Shown here one piece after another: positions 13,745 to 27,034 of a stretch of 64,000 nt of DNA; the first letter of the stretch is position 1, and the number at the start of each line of letters is the position of its first letter. Made by a program: the position numbers and the translations under genes. Source of the DNA: Neospora caninum Liverpool (taxonomy: Eukaryota; Apicomplexa; Conoidasida; Eucoccidiorida; Sarcocystidae). The stretch spans positions 2,731,797 through 2,795,796 of the forward strand of contig NC_018394.1 in NCBI RefSeq assembly GCF_000208865.1, given 5' to 3'. The notes below the pieces were generated by a model that was given only the letters and a program-made list of their open reading frames with translations, had not been told where the DNA came from and searched no databases.

Positions 13745-16700
13745 TTAGGCTGAGTCACCCGCACCCTCGCTCCACGCTCCTTCCTCGTTTCGACTTTCTT
13801 CTTTCGAGCTTCCGTGGTTTTCACCGAGTGTGATCTCTCCTCGCACTTCGCCCTCTGGCGACTCTTCTGCGTTGCTCCCGTCTGCGTCTATGCCTTTTTC
13901 GCGTTTCTGAGGTCGACGTTTTCTCCTTTTCAGGTTTTCATCCTCCATTACCGCATGCAGCCCAGCTCGTATTCCATCTAAAAGAGGTTGCGCCAGGGCA
14001 GCCTCTGCATCGGCATCAGCGAACTGGAGTTCGTCAAGGAACGCGTCCTTCTCGGCAGGCGTCCAAGAAAGCGAAACGACATCGATCGCCAGCTGAAGAC
14101 ACGCCCCGCATGACAGTAACTGCCGCGAAGTTCTAGCCGCGCAGTTGAGGGTTGCACGTCATCCTGCTCGCTATAAGCAAGTAACGGAGACCCGCATTTG
14201 TGGTAACCGTCGTGCTCTCGCACTAGCCCGAGACGCACAGCACAGGTCCCGAGCTTCGATTACACGGCACACCCGTGCACACAAAGTATGTTTGTCGCGA
14301 GCAGAGTTGTGGCACAGTCTTTTGCGACAGCTGAAGGACAGCGAGATGGATGTCCTTAATTCCGCAAGGATCCACCGGAAAACTCAAAGCAACCGGAGCC
14401 CGGAAAGTCGGACGCATTCTTACCTCAAGAGAATCTGTGTCCGCGTCCCACATGGTCAATTTCAGTTTCTTCGGAAGCAGCTGCTGGCGCGTAGTCACAG
14501 CTGCCAGGAAGAACCGTCCTGCCACACTCCATTCCTTATGAAAATGATAAATACGAGACAGAGCCCCTGAGACGCAGACGAGGCAAGCCAGAAGAGAAAA
14601 AAAAGCAAGGAAGAAGTGATGCGAATGCCCCCACAGAGGAGCGTAGATCTCGGGCGGAACATGAAACCGTTTCGCAGTCCAAGTGGAAAATCGGGATCCC
14701 ACCGGTTTTCAGGTATAGATCTGTGGCTTCGAGGAACGCCAATGCACCGGCTTGGCTATATCGTTCTTTCTACAGATGAGAGACGCGACACCCTCGTTTT
14801 ACCACGCGCTTTTTACCACGCCCTTGCGGTATGGCAGAGCATGGCCGCCCACCGGATCCACTCATGGCACCCCAGTGCAAGAGCGACGATGCACGGCTTG
14901 GGCAGAGTTGGCCGAAGACGAAGTGCTCGTCTCTGCCCCTGTGTCCTAGGTGGTATCTCGCCATAGCTTTTCTGGGTCGTCTGTAGCATGCATAACATAT
15001 CTCTGCGGTTGCCTTTCTCGCCAAACACTTACGAATGAAGTCTTTCTGCATCAGATCGGCGAGTCTCAGGATGAACACCTGAGCTTCTGCACTTGGAGCC
15101 GGCGGGTTCCGCTGTAGAGGCACCAAAACGCAGCCACATGACAATCAACCAAAGTAGGCTGCCGACGTCAGGTACAGATGACCCGGTGTAGATCTTGCGA
15201 TTCCGGCGATTTCCGCATTCGGTATCGACCTCGGTTCGCGTCTCGTTGCGTTTCCAGAACTGCTTACGAATGTCAAGGGAGCGAAAGCCCCGTCGCAGAC
15301 CCGACACAGAAGGCAGTGAAAGAGCGACTCCACACGAAATATGCTACAGAGAACGAGGGCGGTGAGGACAGATGAGAAGCTAGCGACCGCACACGCGACG
15401 GTACGGATAGGGAAATGACAGCACATCGCGAAGTAACCAGGACGCAAGGACGAATCAAAGGAGGCGTGCCCGAGAGAGGGAGATGTCCACGGAGAAGTTA
15501 TCGCTTCCTAGCTGGCAAGGTAGCGTCAAAAATATATACCCGCCTAGCCGCGTTGATGCACAGAAGGACATGCGTAAGTCTTGCACCCCTCTGCGACGAC
15601 AGTTCCGTTCGCACGCGAACCCCACGCATTCGAAAGGCCTCCGGCCACCCGTTTGGCTCCAGCGAACCCGCAGAGGCACACATCCGCACCTTGAGAAGAT
15701 GGCACATTGCAAAGACGTCATCTGCTGACCGGACGCCTCTTTGAAAGCTCAGCGTGCTGACGAACTCCTCGAGCTGCTGGCGGTTTCGCCACCGCTCTCC
15801 TCTCTCGCCTGCGTCTGAAGGCGAGCCGTGGCTCGCCACGTCTCCCCCTTCTTCGTCTCTCCCTGCCTCTCTCGTCTCGCGCGTTTCTTCGGGAGCGTCG
15901 CTGCCATCCTGTGCACTGCGTGGAGCGTTCAGCAGCGCCTCGAGGCCGTCGGTCAGGAACTCTTCGAAGCTCGTAAAGATGAAGTGAAGATCGACAAGAA
16001 ACTGAAGGTAGATCTGAGGGGAGACGCACGCGGTGCGCAGCGAAGACAAGAGGGAGGAAGAGTCTCAAGCCGCGTGCAAGTTACGAGGAAAGCACTCACC
16101 CCGCTCCCGCGGAACCTTGTAACGACAACGGGATCCAAAGAGTCTTATGGCATTTAACACAGAGAGAGACGATGCATGCGGCGACTGGCGAAAAAACGAT
16201 TGTTGCGCCTCCATTTTCAAGACGGCTAAGGGTCGACAGTGTGAACGTGTCTGCTTGGGGTATGTGGCGCTGGGCCAGCTGTCGCGGTTGCATCTCGCAG
16301 AGCGCTTTGCGAGTGAAACAGAACGCCCTTTCCTTGAGAACGGAGCCTCGTGTGCGCGGCGCGAGCGCAGGCTGACGCTGCGCAAGACACGGCCCACCGA
16401 AAGAATCGAGGACTCTTTTTTCTATCCACACGAAGCGTGCGTATACTGACCGATCGCGTGCGAGCAGCGGCGAGTCTGAGGCGACCGAGAAACCGTTCGT
16501 CTTCCTCGTGTCTTCCTGCGCCGCTTCGGCGTTTCCGCTCCGCCAGAGGATCGACGAACCCGACATTCCCGAGCAGCATCTGTTGCTGTTCATACACCGA
16601 AAGCACCTGCTGAGGGCCTTTGTAAAGATTCTTTTTCTGGTGTAGCCGTTGCACCTGATGCAGCAGCGAGGCCGGGTCGCTCTCGCCCATCTCTGCTTCG

Positions 16701-18400
16701 CCCCGATTCGGAGACCGTTCCATTCTGTGGTGCCAGGCCTCGACGGCGCCCCTCAGTCGCCGCTTCTCCACCCGCGCCAGGCACGGAACAACTTGCGTAA
16801 TCACGAACGAGTAGCTGAGGGCACACCGCGCGGACGCAAGGAAGACCATCGACATGGGAGGCAAAGGCGATTGGACGATCGGAGAAGCCAGTTGACGGCA
16901 TGCTTGTCCAGTTCCTTTTATCGTGTTACTTCGGTGAGTACCCTGGAGCACGCAACAGAATTCACTAAAGGCACCCAAAACAGGATAATGAATGCTTCGC
17001 TGCTCCCGTGGGTGACACACACACACACACACAGATGCTTACCTCACAACAGAGACAAGCATATATATGTTTATGTCGGACTCGAATGGACTCTGCATGC
17101 GAACCGGCAGACTCCCACAGCGACAACGGCAGTTGGCTGAACGGGTAGGAAAAGCCGGGTGCAAACGGAGAATAGAGCAAACGGAAACGAACAGAGTGCA
17201 CGGCATTCTCAGTCAAGCACGGAAAACGTGTGTTGTACCGAAGGGGAGAAACGCCGTACGGAAAGATCAAGATTCCATTCGAACGTCCACATCTCCGGCA
17301 CATGCTAATGACCGTTCGCTCGCTCGCCGCGCGTTCATATCGTACCTCAGATCCTTGTTCGCTTCCACGATTTTTCTCCGTTGTCGCTCCTCCTCGACCG
17401 TCAGTGTCTCCTCAGTGTCGGTCTCCTGGCCTTCCGCGCAGTCGTCGTCGCCCGACAGAGCTTGGGAAAGCTCCGTGAGGCGCGCAGCGGCCAGCTGTCT
17501 CTGTCTCTTTCTCATCTCATGCTCTCGCAGTTTCTTCCTGTGCGACTCGAGCAGACGAAACAGGTAGCCTTCTTCCTTCCTGAATCGTCCACTGCCCCAC
17601 TTCTTCTGGCGAAATTTCGGCTGTTGCTGAAGATAGCCAACTTCTCGCCGATGCATCGCTCGCTTCTGCTCCGCGCTGAGTTCGACGTGCTCCTCTTTCG
17701 GGTCCGTCAAGTAGGCACTGAGACGTGAAGCCTGCCGATCTCGCGCCGCGCCACCCTTCTCCAGCCCCTCAGGATCCCCCCCTTCGTGGTCTCCATTTGC
17801 CAGCGTATCCACCTTTCTCTGGAGCGCACGGCGGCGCTCCGCGACGAGCAACTCCTGGTACTCGGGTGTATGCACAAGTTTGTTGCGATTCGGGTCAAAC
17901 CGAGTCCAGAACTTCTCTCGGAGGATCAGCTGCTTTAGCCCGGGATGGGGCGCGCGGTAGATAGGCTTACTGCGGCTCCGCGTCATGCAGAGCTGCGTTC
18001 GACGCTCTCCCGCGCGCGCCGTGGTCTCCGTTCCGGCGAGAGCAAAATCCGCTGCGACGCTGTGGAGCCGCGCCAAGGAAAGACGCACCGGCGCCGACGC
18101 GGTGGACGCGAGGAAGCAAGACGGAGAGAAAAGCGCGACGCAGGAGCGCGGCGAGAGGAAGGAGAGACCGCCGGGGCTGCTCCAAACACAGTGCGTAGCC
18201 TCCGTCAAGAGCGCACCCTCGCGCAGCCGCCCTGCGCAACGTGCGACAGGCCTGATGCGTCCCTGGGCTCCTGGGGCCGAGCGGCAAAGGGACGTTACGA
18301 GCGCAAGAACGGCGGCGACGGGCACGAGGCCAAGAGACAAACAAGACAACGCGTGCGGACGAGACGAGCCCTCGAATGTGACTTGCTCTCGACGACGCAT
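13745..18400 (-). CDS. six-exon protein of unknown function with signal/transit-like leader
   Basis: Exons 17346-18400, 16451-16814, 15690-16013, 15033-15111, 14424-14566 and 13745-14092 join without a phase error to 770 residues. I do not recognise the family. The N-terminus has a hydrophobic stretch (LGLVPVAAVLALVTSLCRS, about residues 22-41) followed by a basic, Ser-rich region. That resembles the bipartite apicoplast leader of coccidia, so plastid targeting is an inference. The middle is helical and basic (QKKWGSGRFRKEEGYLFRLL; CLARVEKRRLRGAVEAWHHR). The conserved-looking core is IYLQFLVDLHFIFTSFEEFL, then ADDVFAMCHLLK, FILRLADLMQKDFIR, FHKEWSVAGRFFLAAVTT and LAIDVVSLSWTPAEKDAFL. The tail is Lys/Glu-rich. 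A Met at 18925 is also in frame and would lengthen the N-terminus. Confidence 0.75.
17018..17034. repeat. (AC)n microsatellite in intron
   Basis: An ACAC run lies in the intron 16815-17345 of the unknown six-exon gene. Confidence 0.9.
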
Positions 18401-21400
18401 CGAAGGCCATAGCCCGCTTCCTGCCCCTCTGCGAAAAAACGGGATGCGATCTGTGCAGCGGGAAGACGGTCCCTCGGGATGCTGCCGGTCGCTCCAGGTT
18501 GAGGAAAAGGAGGAAGCGATCTCAGTTGCTGACTCGGCCGGGTTCTCCGTTGCGCGGGCGCTGTTCGCCTTCTGTGGCGCTTTCCGTCCGGACAGGGCGT
18601 GCCCGAGGGGCGAGGATCTGTCGCCCCGTTCGCTCTGTGGAGCCAGGCCGCGTGGCCAGAACAGAGTCTCGTCCCGCACTTCCGCCGGCAGAGGGTAGTT
18701 CCAGGGGTTGCTTTGATTTTGGAAAGATCCCAAGAAAGGGAAGGAAGAGACGGGGCCGGGGAACCACCTCCGTGCGACAGCGAAGGTCGGGTAGCAGACG
18801 AGAAGAACGAGGAGGGGAAGACAAAGACGGTATCGTGTGCGAAAACCGTCGCGGCACGACAGAGGAGCGGTGTGGAATGTGGGGGAGAGGGAACACAAGA
18901 TCGGAGGGAAAAGAAGGGGATCCATCTTGCAGGCGAATGTAGGGGGAGGAGACGGAAGGGCAACGAGACAAAACGGGCATTTCTCGGAAAAACCAAACGG
19001 GCGTTCCTCTGGAACTCCGCTCTGGTTTCCAGGGGGTTTGCCTTCCAGGTTAAGACACGGGAGGCGAAAGAAGAAGCCTTAGTTTCCACGGCCAGAGACA
19101 AGACATACGTCAGCCACGCCCTTCCCTTTCATCTCGAGGAAACGGACTGCGTGCAAAAGGTTGGCTGCGTTGTATATTCCTGAGGATATATGGACTTCTC
19201 AGAACCCTGGCGGTCGCGCAGGTGCGCGGCGTTCTGACGAGGACCAGGGAATCGTCCACGAGCCTCCACTCATTAGCGGTGTGCTGTCTGAAACTCTCTC
19301 TGAAAAAGGGGAATTGGTGAGAATGAACAGAAACTCCGTTATGGTGCGAGCGGGGCTGATGCCCGTTTGTGTGGCGCCCGCCCGCGAAGTTTTGTGTCGT
19401 CGAGGTACTGTACGAGTTCGCGAAAAGTTTGGCGACTGAGAGCATGAAATGCAGACTCGGGGGGCTGCACGAAGTTGGAAAACCAGCAGTCGTGAAGGCG
19501 TGCTGCGCTGAAGAACTTTAAACACGGGACGAAAATGTCGGCGCTCTAGATGTGCGCCACGGCCGGAGCTCGGGCTGCAGCCCGACATCGACAGTGAGGG
19601 ACCGGCGAGGGCAGAAGAAAGGGTTGGAGAGACGTGGACGAATCCTTCCTGAACGTTCACCTCTCCGTCCCCATAATCAGTGTGCGTCTTTTGAAACAGA
19701 TGGAGATAACCAGACGAGGTGAAGAGAGGAAAGGTGGGAAAAGCGGGAAAACTCGCAAGACAACGCCGGGGCTCTCTGCTGGCCATCTCAAACATGTGTG
19801 CCTGGCCCAGCCGCCGGTCCGCTCTGACCCCGGAGTCACTTTCGGGAAAAAAAATCCCAGTGGGGAAAAGGATAAAGGCTTTTGTGATGTGCGGACAGCA
19901 TGCGAGGTGACCGGCTTAACGGGTTGTTTTTGTCGAGGGCGGCTTTTCCCGCATGACCGTTGCAGATGCCACGCCCGCCAGAGCACATACGCGCGCCGCA
20001 CACATGGCGTGTGACCCAGACAGCTTACCGACCTGTGGTTCGCATCGTTTAACGCGAGTACCTGTTTCATGGCCGTCGAGGTATTTATGTTGGCCTCCGT
20101 TCGTGTTCATTCTCCTTCAGATTTTCTCCTTGTTGGCCTTGAAAAGCATGTGCGCCTGCCTTTTGTTGCATGGCGCATGTTCTAACGCGTCCCGGAGGCA
20201 CAACAATTTCCGGGATTTTGAACGTACCATGTGTACACGAACTCCATCCCGGTTAAGTTTGGAGAAGAGTTTTGGCTGAGGCAATCATGGCATGCTTCGA
20301 AGAAGTCGCGCTGGAGGCACACTTGCGGTGAAACAGTGGCGCACAACAGCGTACAGCCCCCGCCGCAGCAACGCATCGTCCTTCAAGGCAGTCGGATTAG
20401 GTTGTGGAAAGGCACGAACAGCGCCGTGAGCGTAAAAACGGCACGCATCTCGCACACATGTCGTAGACGACAAACTTCAGGAGGTGCACGTTCATGTTCC
20501 ACTCCCCGGCCACATGCCTACCCTTCGCGCAGGTTCGCCAAAGCTGTGGCGCAAGGCTCTGCCACAATCGTGTTGTGGAAAGTGTTTCTAGCACACAGCC
20601 TCCAGGTACCATGCTGGAGTTCATTGGGGGTGCTAAATGCAACTGTCCAGCAGTGAAAATTCAAGGGAGATGTGACGAATGCTCGCTATAGTCCCGTTCC
20701 TTGGAAACATGCTCTGCCTGCCCCAACCGGTAAAGCGACTGTATCACTGTCCGTAACAGACCACCAGTAACTGCATCACGTTCTAAGCAGGAAAATAGTG
20801 CCAGAAACCGCCAGGCCGATGCATCTAAACTCCAAGTTTCTTGCTACCTCCATGTAGGTGGAGCTACCGGCGACATTTGTGTGTTTGTGGGAGTGATGGG
20901 ACACGATCGGCCACATGAAAACGTCTTCCTCTGGTGTGTTTTCCGCGGAAAAGACTCCTACGAAAAGGGAACGTTTCACCGGGTGTGGCTGAGATGTGGT
21001 AGTCATAAAAAGCCACACTGAGCTGCCTGGGGACGACAGCGTGCCCCGGAATCCTGCGGAATCCCTCTTCTGCAAACGGCAAACGGTGAGTACAGCTTGT
21101 GACTCTCTGAGTTCTGCTCTTTCTCGCTCTCTGTTTTCCCTCCAGTACGCCTCTTTCCTTGGAAACGTATGAGCGCAATGACGTTGCCGACTCCCTTACC
21201 CGACGGCGTACTACGGGTACCTGCCGCTTCTTCTTTTATACTACCTCCCGTGTTGTTTAACCACAGACAAGTTCCTCGGAATACGCGTACACTACAGAAA
21301 GATAGCATTTTTGCTCGGAAGCATGACTCTATGAAGTGTTGCCACACGGCCTCAATATCAACCAATCGGTACACCCAGACAGCCTCATACCATGCCAAAC

Positions 21401-21409
21401 CATTTGCCT
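18401..21409. other. intergenic: promoter side of unknown gene and 3' flank of CBS
   Basis: Both flanking genes are on the minus strand. Short open frames on both strands lack a shared phase, motifs or usable splice pairs. I see no gene, tRNA or mobile element. Confidence 0.5.
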
Positions 21410-24400
21410 CTATTTTTGCTTCGTGGCTAACCAATGTAAAAGGTCGATTCTCGTGATGACACCCAAGCAAGGTGGGCATTCTTCACTGTCCATTGAATTT
21501 TCCCTGCCGCTTTGGCCTCCTTGTTCACCATCAACTGCTCTTTTCTCTGACGGCTTCTCGTCCATCACGCATACGTATGGAGAGGAATCCAGGGCCTTTG
21601 CTATGTCCCGAAGATAAGTAGAAGGGAATGCCTGAGGAAAACATTTGTGGATGTAGGGGAATAAAGAATGCAGGTGCCAGTGAATGGCTGAGATGTCGCT
21701 GTTCGGTTCATAATAACAAGGGACAACATAATCTGTGGTAAACCCTTGATTTCCCCGTATCTCACTGTGAGCGGTTCCTTGTATTCGACCTGAAGATACT
21801 GGAAATGAGCTAGTACTTGTGGGAATAAAACTATAAATTGTTCACACACGGATATGCTTCTGCAATCTGGCAGGGCTACAAAGTTTTCTGGTATTTGCTT
21901 CCCTTAACGAATGAAACTGTCACAACAGATCGAGGATCAAACAGACCGGTGAAGGGGGAACGGCCTAGGCAAAACCTCAATTGGGATTGTGCGAATCGTA
22001 ATAAAAAATCTCCATTTCGATCTGCTCGCCCGCTGACGTCAGCCAAAAAGCGCTTGCGGAAGTCTTGTTACCTCTAGTATATTTTCTACACCCGGCAACA
22101 CTGAACTTCAGGTTGTAACAGAAGCGAACACCAATATTCAGTAGTCTCCCATGGGGCAACTTGCCAAGTGAGTTTGTGTGGGCAACTGTGTACCTTCGCG
22201 AGTTTCTTGAAGGCGATATCTTTGACAGGGGACTGCATTGTGCACCGTCTGCTCTGCAGACTGTGATCGATGTGATCTTCCGACAGTACACCGACAGGCT
22301 TTTTTTTGCCGTCTGTTTCACAGTCTTCAGTGATGATCACCTGGAGGACAGGAAACAAAGAACAGAATTGAAACCGAAGTTACGAGCTGAATGTAGACCT
22401 GACGCACGGCGACACAGAGGCGGTGATCAGGAGCACACTAACCAGGGATGCTTCCATGGATGCACAGCAGACGCGATCAGAAGTTGGAAAGCAGCGCCTT
22501 CTCATTTTTAACCGCGGAAGGTTTCTTGTCAGCCAAGCAAGACCCTGTCATTTGCGTGGGAACGGAAATCACGTTCTCTGGCACAGCTCCGTTAACTTAT
22601 TTGTCTTTTTTGTTGTCATGTTTCGGCGTATCCTACACCGACTTGCGCTTTTGTGACTGTTGTGATGATCCGTACAATCTCACCTCCTTGACTTTCGTTT
22701 CGTGCATCACTTTAACAACCTTCTCAACCGAATGTCCTGCAGTGACAAAGGGGACGTCGCTGCGTGCCCTCATTTCTGCAAGCCAGTCACGAATTCGGGC
22801 ATCCCCAAACTGCGCTTCCCGCTCCTTCACTTTAGCTCCATCCTCAGGGGCGAAACCTGTTTGACAAGAACACAATCGTCTGAGCATTCGCCGTTTTCGG
22901 ACCGTGGGCGGAGCAACAGAATTCCTCCAGAGTGAGGGGTCTCGCACCCGATTTCCATCTGTTTGCACTGTTTAAGGCAACTGGCTGTCCCCGATTCTGG
23001 ACAAGTGTAGAGGATGGATCTTCGCAGGGATAGATGACAGCTTCAAGACTTACGGAGATGGACATCCGAGTTAACCCTAGTCCCTTTGTTCCTTTACAAA
23101 CATACGTTTCCTTGTCTATCCTTAGATACCAATTGAGGGGCTATCCTTTTAAGCGTATGATATCCATCTAGATATCTATATATAAATATATATATATATA
23201 GATGGATATCGGTATACATACACACAAGTATCCCTTCTTCGTTGGTGCAGCTTCTGGCGAGAGAGCCCGTCGAAGTGAGGGAGAAGCGGCTTCGTGCGAG
23301 AGCGTACTTTCATCGGCGGCAACGTGCCTTTTTCCCTCGCGAGTGAAAGATGCGGATACTACTTGAGGGGACACCCATAAATAGCGGGTCTCCAAACACT
23401 TGCACAAACTGAGGAAGCCGGCGCTTCACCAGAACCTACCATTCTCCGCCATCCATTCGTCACTGATGAACTTGGACATGTAATTCCTGCTGGAATCAGG
23501 AAGAAGAACAACACACTTTTGGCCTTCTTTAAGCTTCCGCGCAGCCTGAAGGGCTCCCCACACATTGGCGCCTGATGAACCTCCAACAAAAAGACCTTCA
23601 TTCCTAATAATCTCCCTGGCAGTCGCAAAGCTCTCGGCATCACCAACTTTCACCCACGCGTCGACAACATCCCGGTCAAGGACGCCTGGCACGAAATCAT
23701 AGCCAATTCCTGCGACAACGGACAAGCATCACCAAGCGTTCGAAATCGCATCTGCAAGTGTTAGCCCAGACATAGGTTTATTCGATGCTCATGCACACAC
23801 TGTATACATTTCAGTGACAAATGAACTGACCGCATGTACGTGCAAGTGTTGCGTGCGAGCAGCCTTCTTAGCCGATGGTTGTTTAGTATTGCGCAACTTT
23901 GACTCCGCAGGTTTGATAAAGCCTAATTAACTCTGCCCTCACGTCCACAGCTCCTGTATCGAAGTCTCCCACTACTGTGGCTCCCGCAATAACGATCCAT
24001 CGCATGCAGTATCGCACCGAATGCGGAGTTTCGCTTGCCCTCCCCAGAATACTCTGCGCATACGCCATTGACAAGGACAGTTAGTTGCTCGGAAAAGCGC
24101 TCGCGTTTTTCGCGCACGCTTTCGGGTAACATTCATGGTTTCATTAATTCTAGCTACTGGAAGCACTAGTGTCGTCGGATCGGTTTTTCACCGCACCTTC
24201 GACCTGATACGGTAAAAGACGCTTTTCATCATTGAGACAGTCCGGGACGGCTAGAATCGACCCTTTCGGATCCACACCAATCACCTTGCATTTCGGGCAC
24301 TTCTCCTTGATTTTCTTGCCGACTCCTGTGATGGTGCCTCCTGTTCCCGCGCCGATAACAATCATATCAATATCTCCGCCGCACTGAGTAAGCACCTCCT

Positions 24401-25187
24401 CTGCTGTGACGTCGTAGTGAACCATCGGATTGGCAGAATTGTTATACTGGTCCAGAATGTGGGCGTTCTCTAACTCTTTCTGGAGCTTCGCTGCCACCCC
24501 CATATGGGAAGTTTCGTCATTCCATGCTGCCTCGGTTGGCGTACGAATGATCTCCGCGCCGAGACACTTCATGAGATTCGATTTCTCAGAAGACATTTTC
24601 GCGGGCATCGTCACAATCATGCGATACCCACGAACGGCGGCGGCGAGCGCCAATCCAATGCCCGTGTTTCCGCTGGTGGGTTCAATCAGAGTATCACCAG
24701 CTTTCAGCCGCCCCTCGCGTTCCGCTTTCTCGACCATGGCCTTCCCAATTCTATCCTTGACACTTCCACCGGCACTCAGAAACTCACATTTGGCAAGGAG
24801 ATCGCACTCGAGGCCATACGCCTTTGCCAGACGCTTCATCCGGATCATCGGTGTATTCCCGACCGCATCTAACACACTATCCAGAATACCCGAGTACGGC
24901 CCCTCGGCGAATCTTTCGTTCATTTTGAAAACGACACGAGCATCCGCGCGCGTATCATGCTCCCCAAAACCATCTTCCCCCGCCAGGGATTCTGCGGACT
25001 CTTTCTGTTCCAGTTGGTGGCGAATCTCTTGCGTCGTCTTCTCTCCTATATCCTTCCATATTTGCCAAGCGCGATGCGCCTCGCTCGACAGTTTGGGAGG
25101 CGGAGAAGGCCCCTTTGCTGGGTTTGAAGAGGACGACGAACAACGCCCCTGCGCTGCACGCTGGTTCACCTTTTGCTCGGCCTCCAT
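21410..25187 (-). CDS. CBS: cystathionine beta-synthase (PLP enzyme with C-terminal CBS pair)
   Basis: The enzyme joins serine and homocysteine to cystathionine in transsulfuration. Exons 24197-25187, 23440-23709, 22684-22856, 22194-22340 and 21410-21631 give 600 residues, phase-consistent at every junction. The PLP lysine is in GGSVKDRIG (Lys144). Cofactor loops are [10 protein letters not shown] and [14 protein letters not shown], and [19 protein letters not shown] is the usual CBS signature. The C-terminus holds a two-repeat CBS module: [18 protein letters not shown] with GVLSEDHID, then [15 protein letters not shown] and the terminal [17 protein letters not shown]. No N-terminal haem-binding Cys/His region is seen, unlike the human enzyme. 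An in-frame Met at 24923 (MNERFAEG) is an equally good start and would make Lys144 into Lys56. Bacterial-type cysteine synthase is unlikely because of the C-terminal module. Confidence 0.93.
23165..23215. repeat. AT-rich microsatellite in CBS intron
   Basis: A TATATA-type run is flanked on both sides by GATATC-containing sequence. It lies in the intron between exons 22684-22856 and 23440-23709. Confidence 0.85.
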
Positions 25188-27034
25188 GGTGTTCTTTGTC
25201 GGATTAAAAAAATTAAAAACGGAAACCAATGCCAACGAAAACCGCTCCTCGAAGTCCAAACAAGGCACATGAATAAACCGTATCGAGGCGTTTTCAGGTA
25301 TACGCCAAACTGTAAAAAACAAACGCTTTTTGGGCGGGCACAAAAACCTCTCGTTGCCGCTCAAACTGGCCAAAATCCACTCGAAATTCCACGCGACGGG
25401 ACAGAACGAAAACACAGCATGTTCAAATACGCGCGACACCCGCTCTCCGGGGTTGAGAGAACCGATGGACCGTCAGCCCAAGCACAAATCCTGCGGTTTC
25501 TGAGGCACAGTTTTTGTTACCCACCCGGCAATACGCGGTTCTGTGTCAACCGGGGACACAGGACCCGCCGTTTACACATTCCAGTACCTCGCAGGTCGCG
25601 TTGTGCGCCCGCAATGAAGAAACGCGTGCCCGTCCACGTTTCTGCGCCACTGGACGTCACTCTAAGTCCACGTGTACTTTGTCTGTTTTTGCGTCTGCCG
25701 CGAAAAAGGAAAAGCGCAGTCACGGCCCGGGAGTCTCCCGCAAAAGTACTCGCAACAGGTCCTAACAGGAAGCTCGTGTGACCGTGAATTCAAGATCTGT
25801 CAGCAGCACTGTGGAACGCTGCGAATCCTTCTTCCGGCCAAACCGAGGCATCCTCGGTGGTCGTGCGTGTGGCTACAGAGAGTAACGCAGCTGTGTGAAG
25901 ACTTGGGTGACACGAACGCTTGTGTGATATCAGCAGGAAGACGCCTGCCTGTTCGTTATATTCACCGTGAGTTGCAGAAGCGGTAGGCACTGCCGACTTG
26001 GTGAGAGCAGCGGAATAGCCTTCAAGTGTTCACGCCTAGCGTAAGTGTCGTTTCCTAACTTCCACAGAGCACTCAGCAAAACCCTCGATAAAACGGATTC
26101 CGTAGTTAAATGGCTCCTTCGACTGTGTACAGTCCGCCGGCGCTCTAAATACGTCAAAGTTCTTTGCTGCTGGAAGCAAAGTGTCACCTTTGAAAATATC
26201 GTCGTGACACACAGCCCTAGGAACCTGCTTTTTTGGAACCTCCGTTCCAACACACAATCAGACGCATACCTCTCTCTCCGGCGTTATATATGGTTGTATG
26301 TACCCAAATGTAGTCGTGTGCATTTTGGAGCCCTGCCTGGTTGCTATCCGCTGCTGCTGTCTTTCCTCTCCTTCCTTCCCCCGGTTTGTGGAGATACGGT
26401 TCGACTGGAAATAGAGACTGAGGGGTACCTGCGTGGCCTACATTGCGAAACAATCTAGCACCGTTGTATCTGGAGTAAAATCTACAACGAATTTGTTGTA
26501 GACCCAATTACGAAATGCGGTCTAGGCCGTTTCAATCAGCTGAGAACCAACGGCGTCGGGACAAACGAAACGCGTATTTGTGGCCAAGCAGTCGCGCCGT
26601 CGCACCTCTTCCCTCAGTTGCCGTCAGACACATCCAGCCGTAGAGATCCAGGATTCTTCCCCCGCTCCTGTCCCTCCGTCACTCAAAACAAAGGAGTACA
26701 GAAGACAGGCAGAATAAAACTAGGCTGGGAGAGAGACAAGGAAGCCCGCCGAGTACATTTTGTGAGAAATAGAGGGAGTTAGACCCACAAAAAGTGGAAA
26801 AGATGCACAGACAGACGAACGGAAAAAGCAGAGACAGAACGAAGGGACCGAACCCAACTACTTGTGCATCCCTACAGCGACGCCCAGCGCGTAGGACACG
26901 GCGTCGACTGAGGCATGTGGACTTTGAAAATGGATTTCCGGAAAGAAACAAGTTGAGACGAAAGAATCTAAACGACCGGAAGCCCTTTTCCCGTCCTTGG
27001 TTCCTGGAAATCCCCTGACACACCGGTTCTCTTT
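25188..27034. other. intergenic: CBS promoter and GLE1 3' flank
   Basis: Short frames are scattered over both strands with no recognisable motif. I see no gene or RNA in it. Confidence 0.5.

Noticed and set aside
17267..17345. Read-through of exon 17346-18400 to the next stop
   Set aside because: A GTACGA donor at 17340-17345 splices in phase to a good acceptor at 16814, restoring a long downstream frame.
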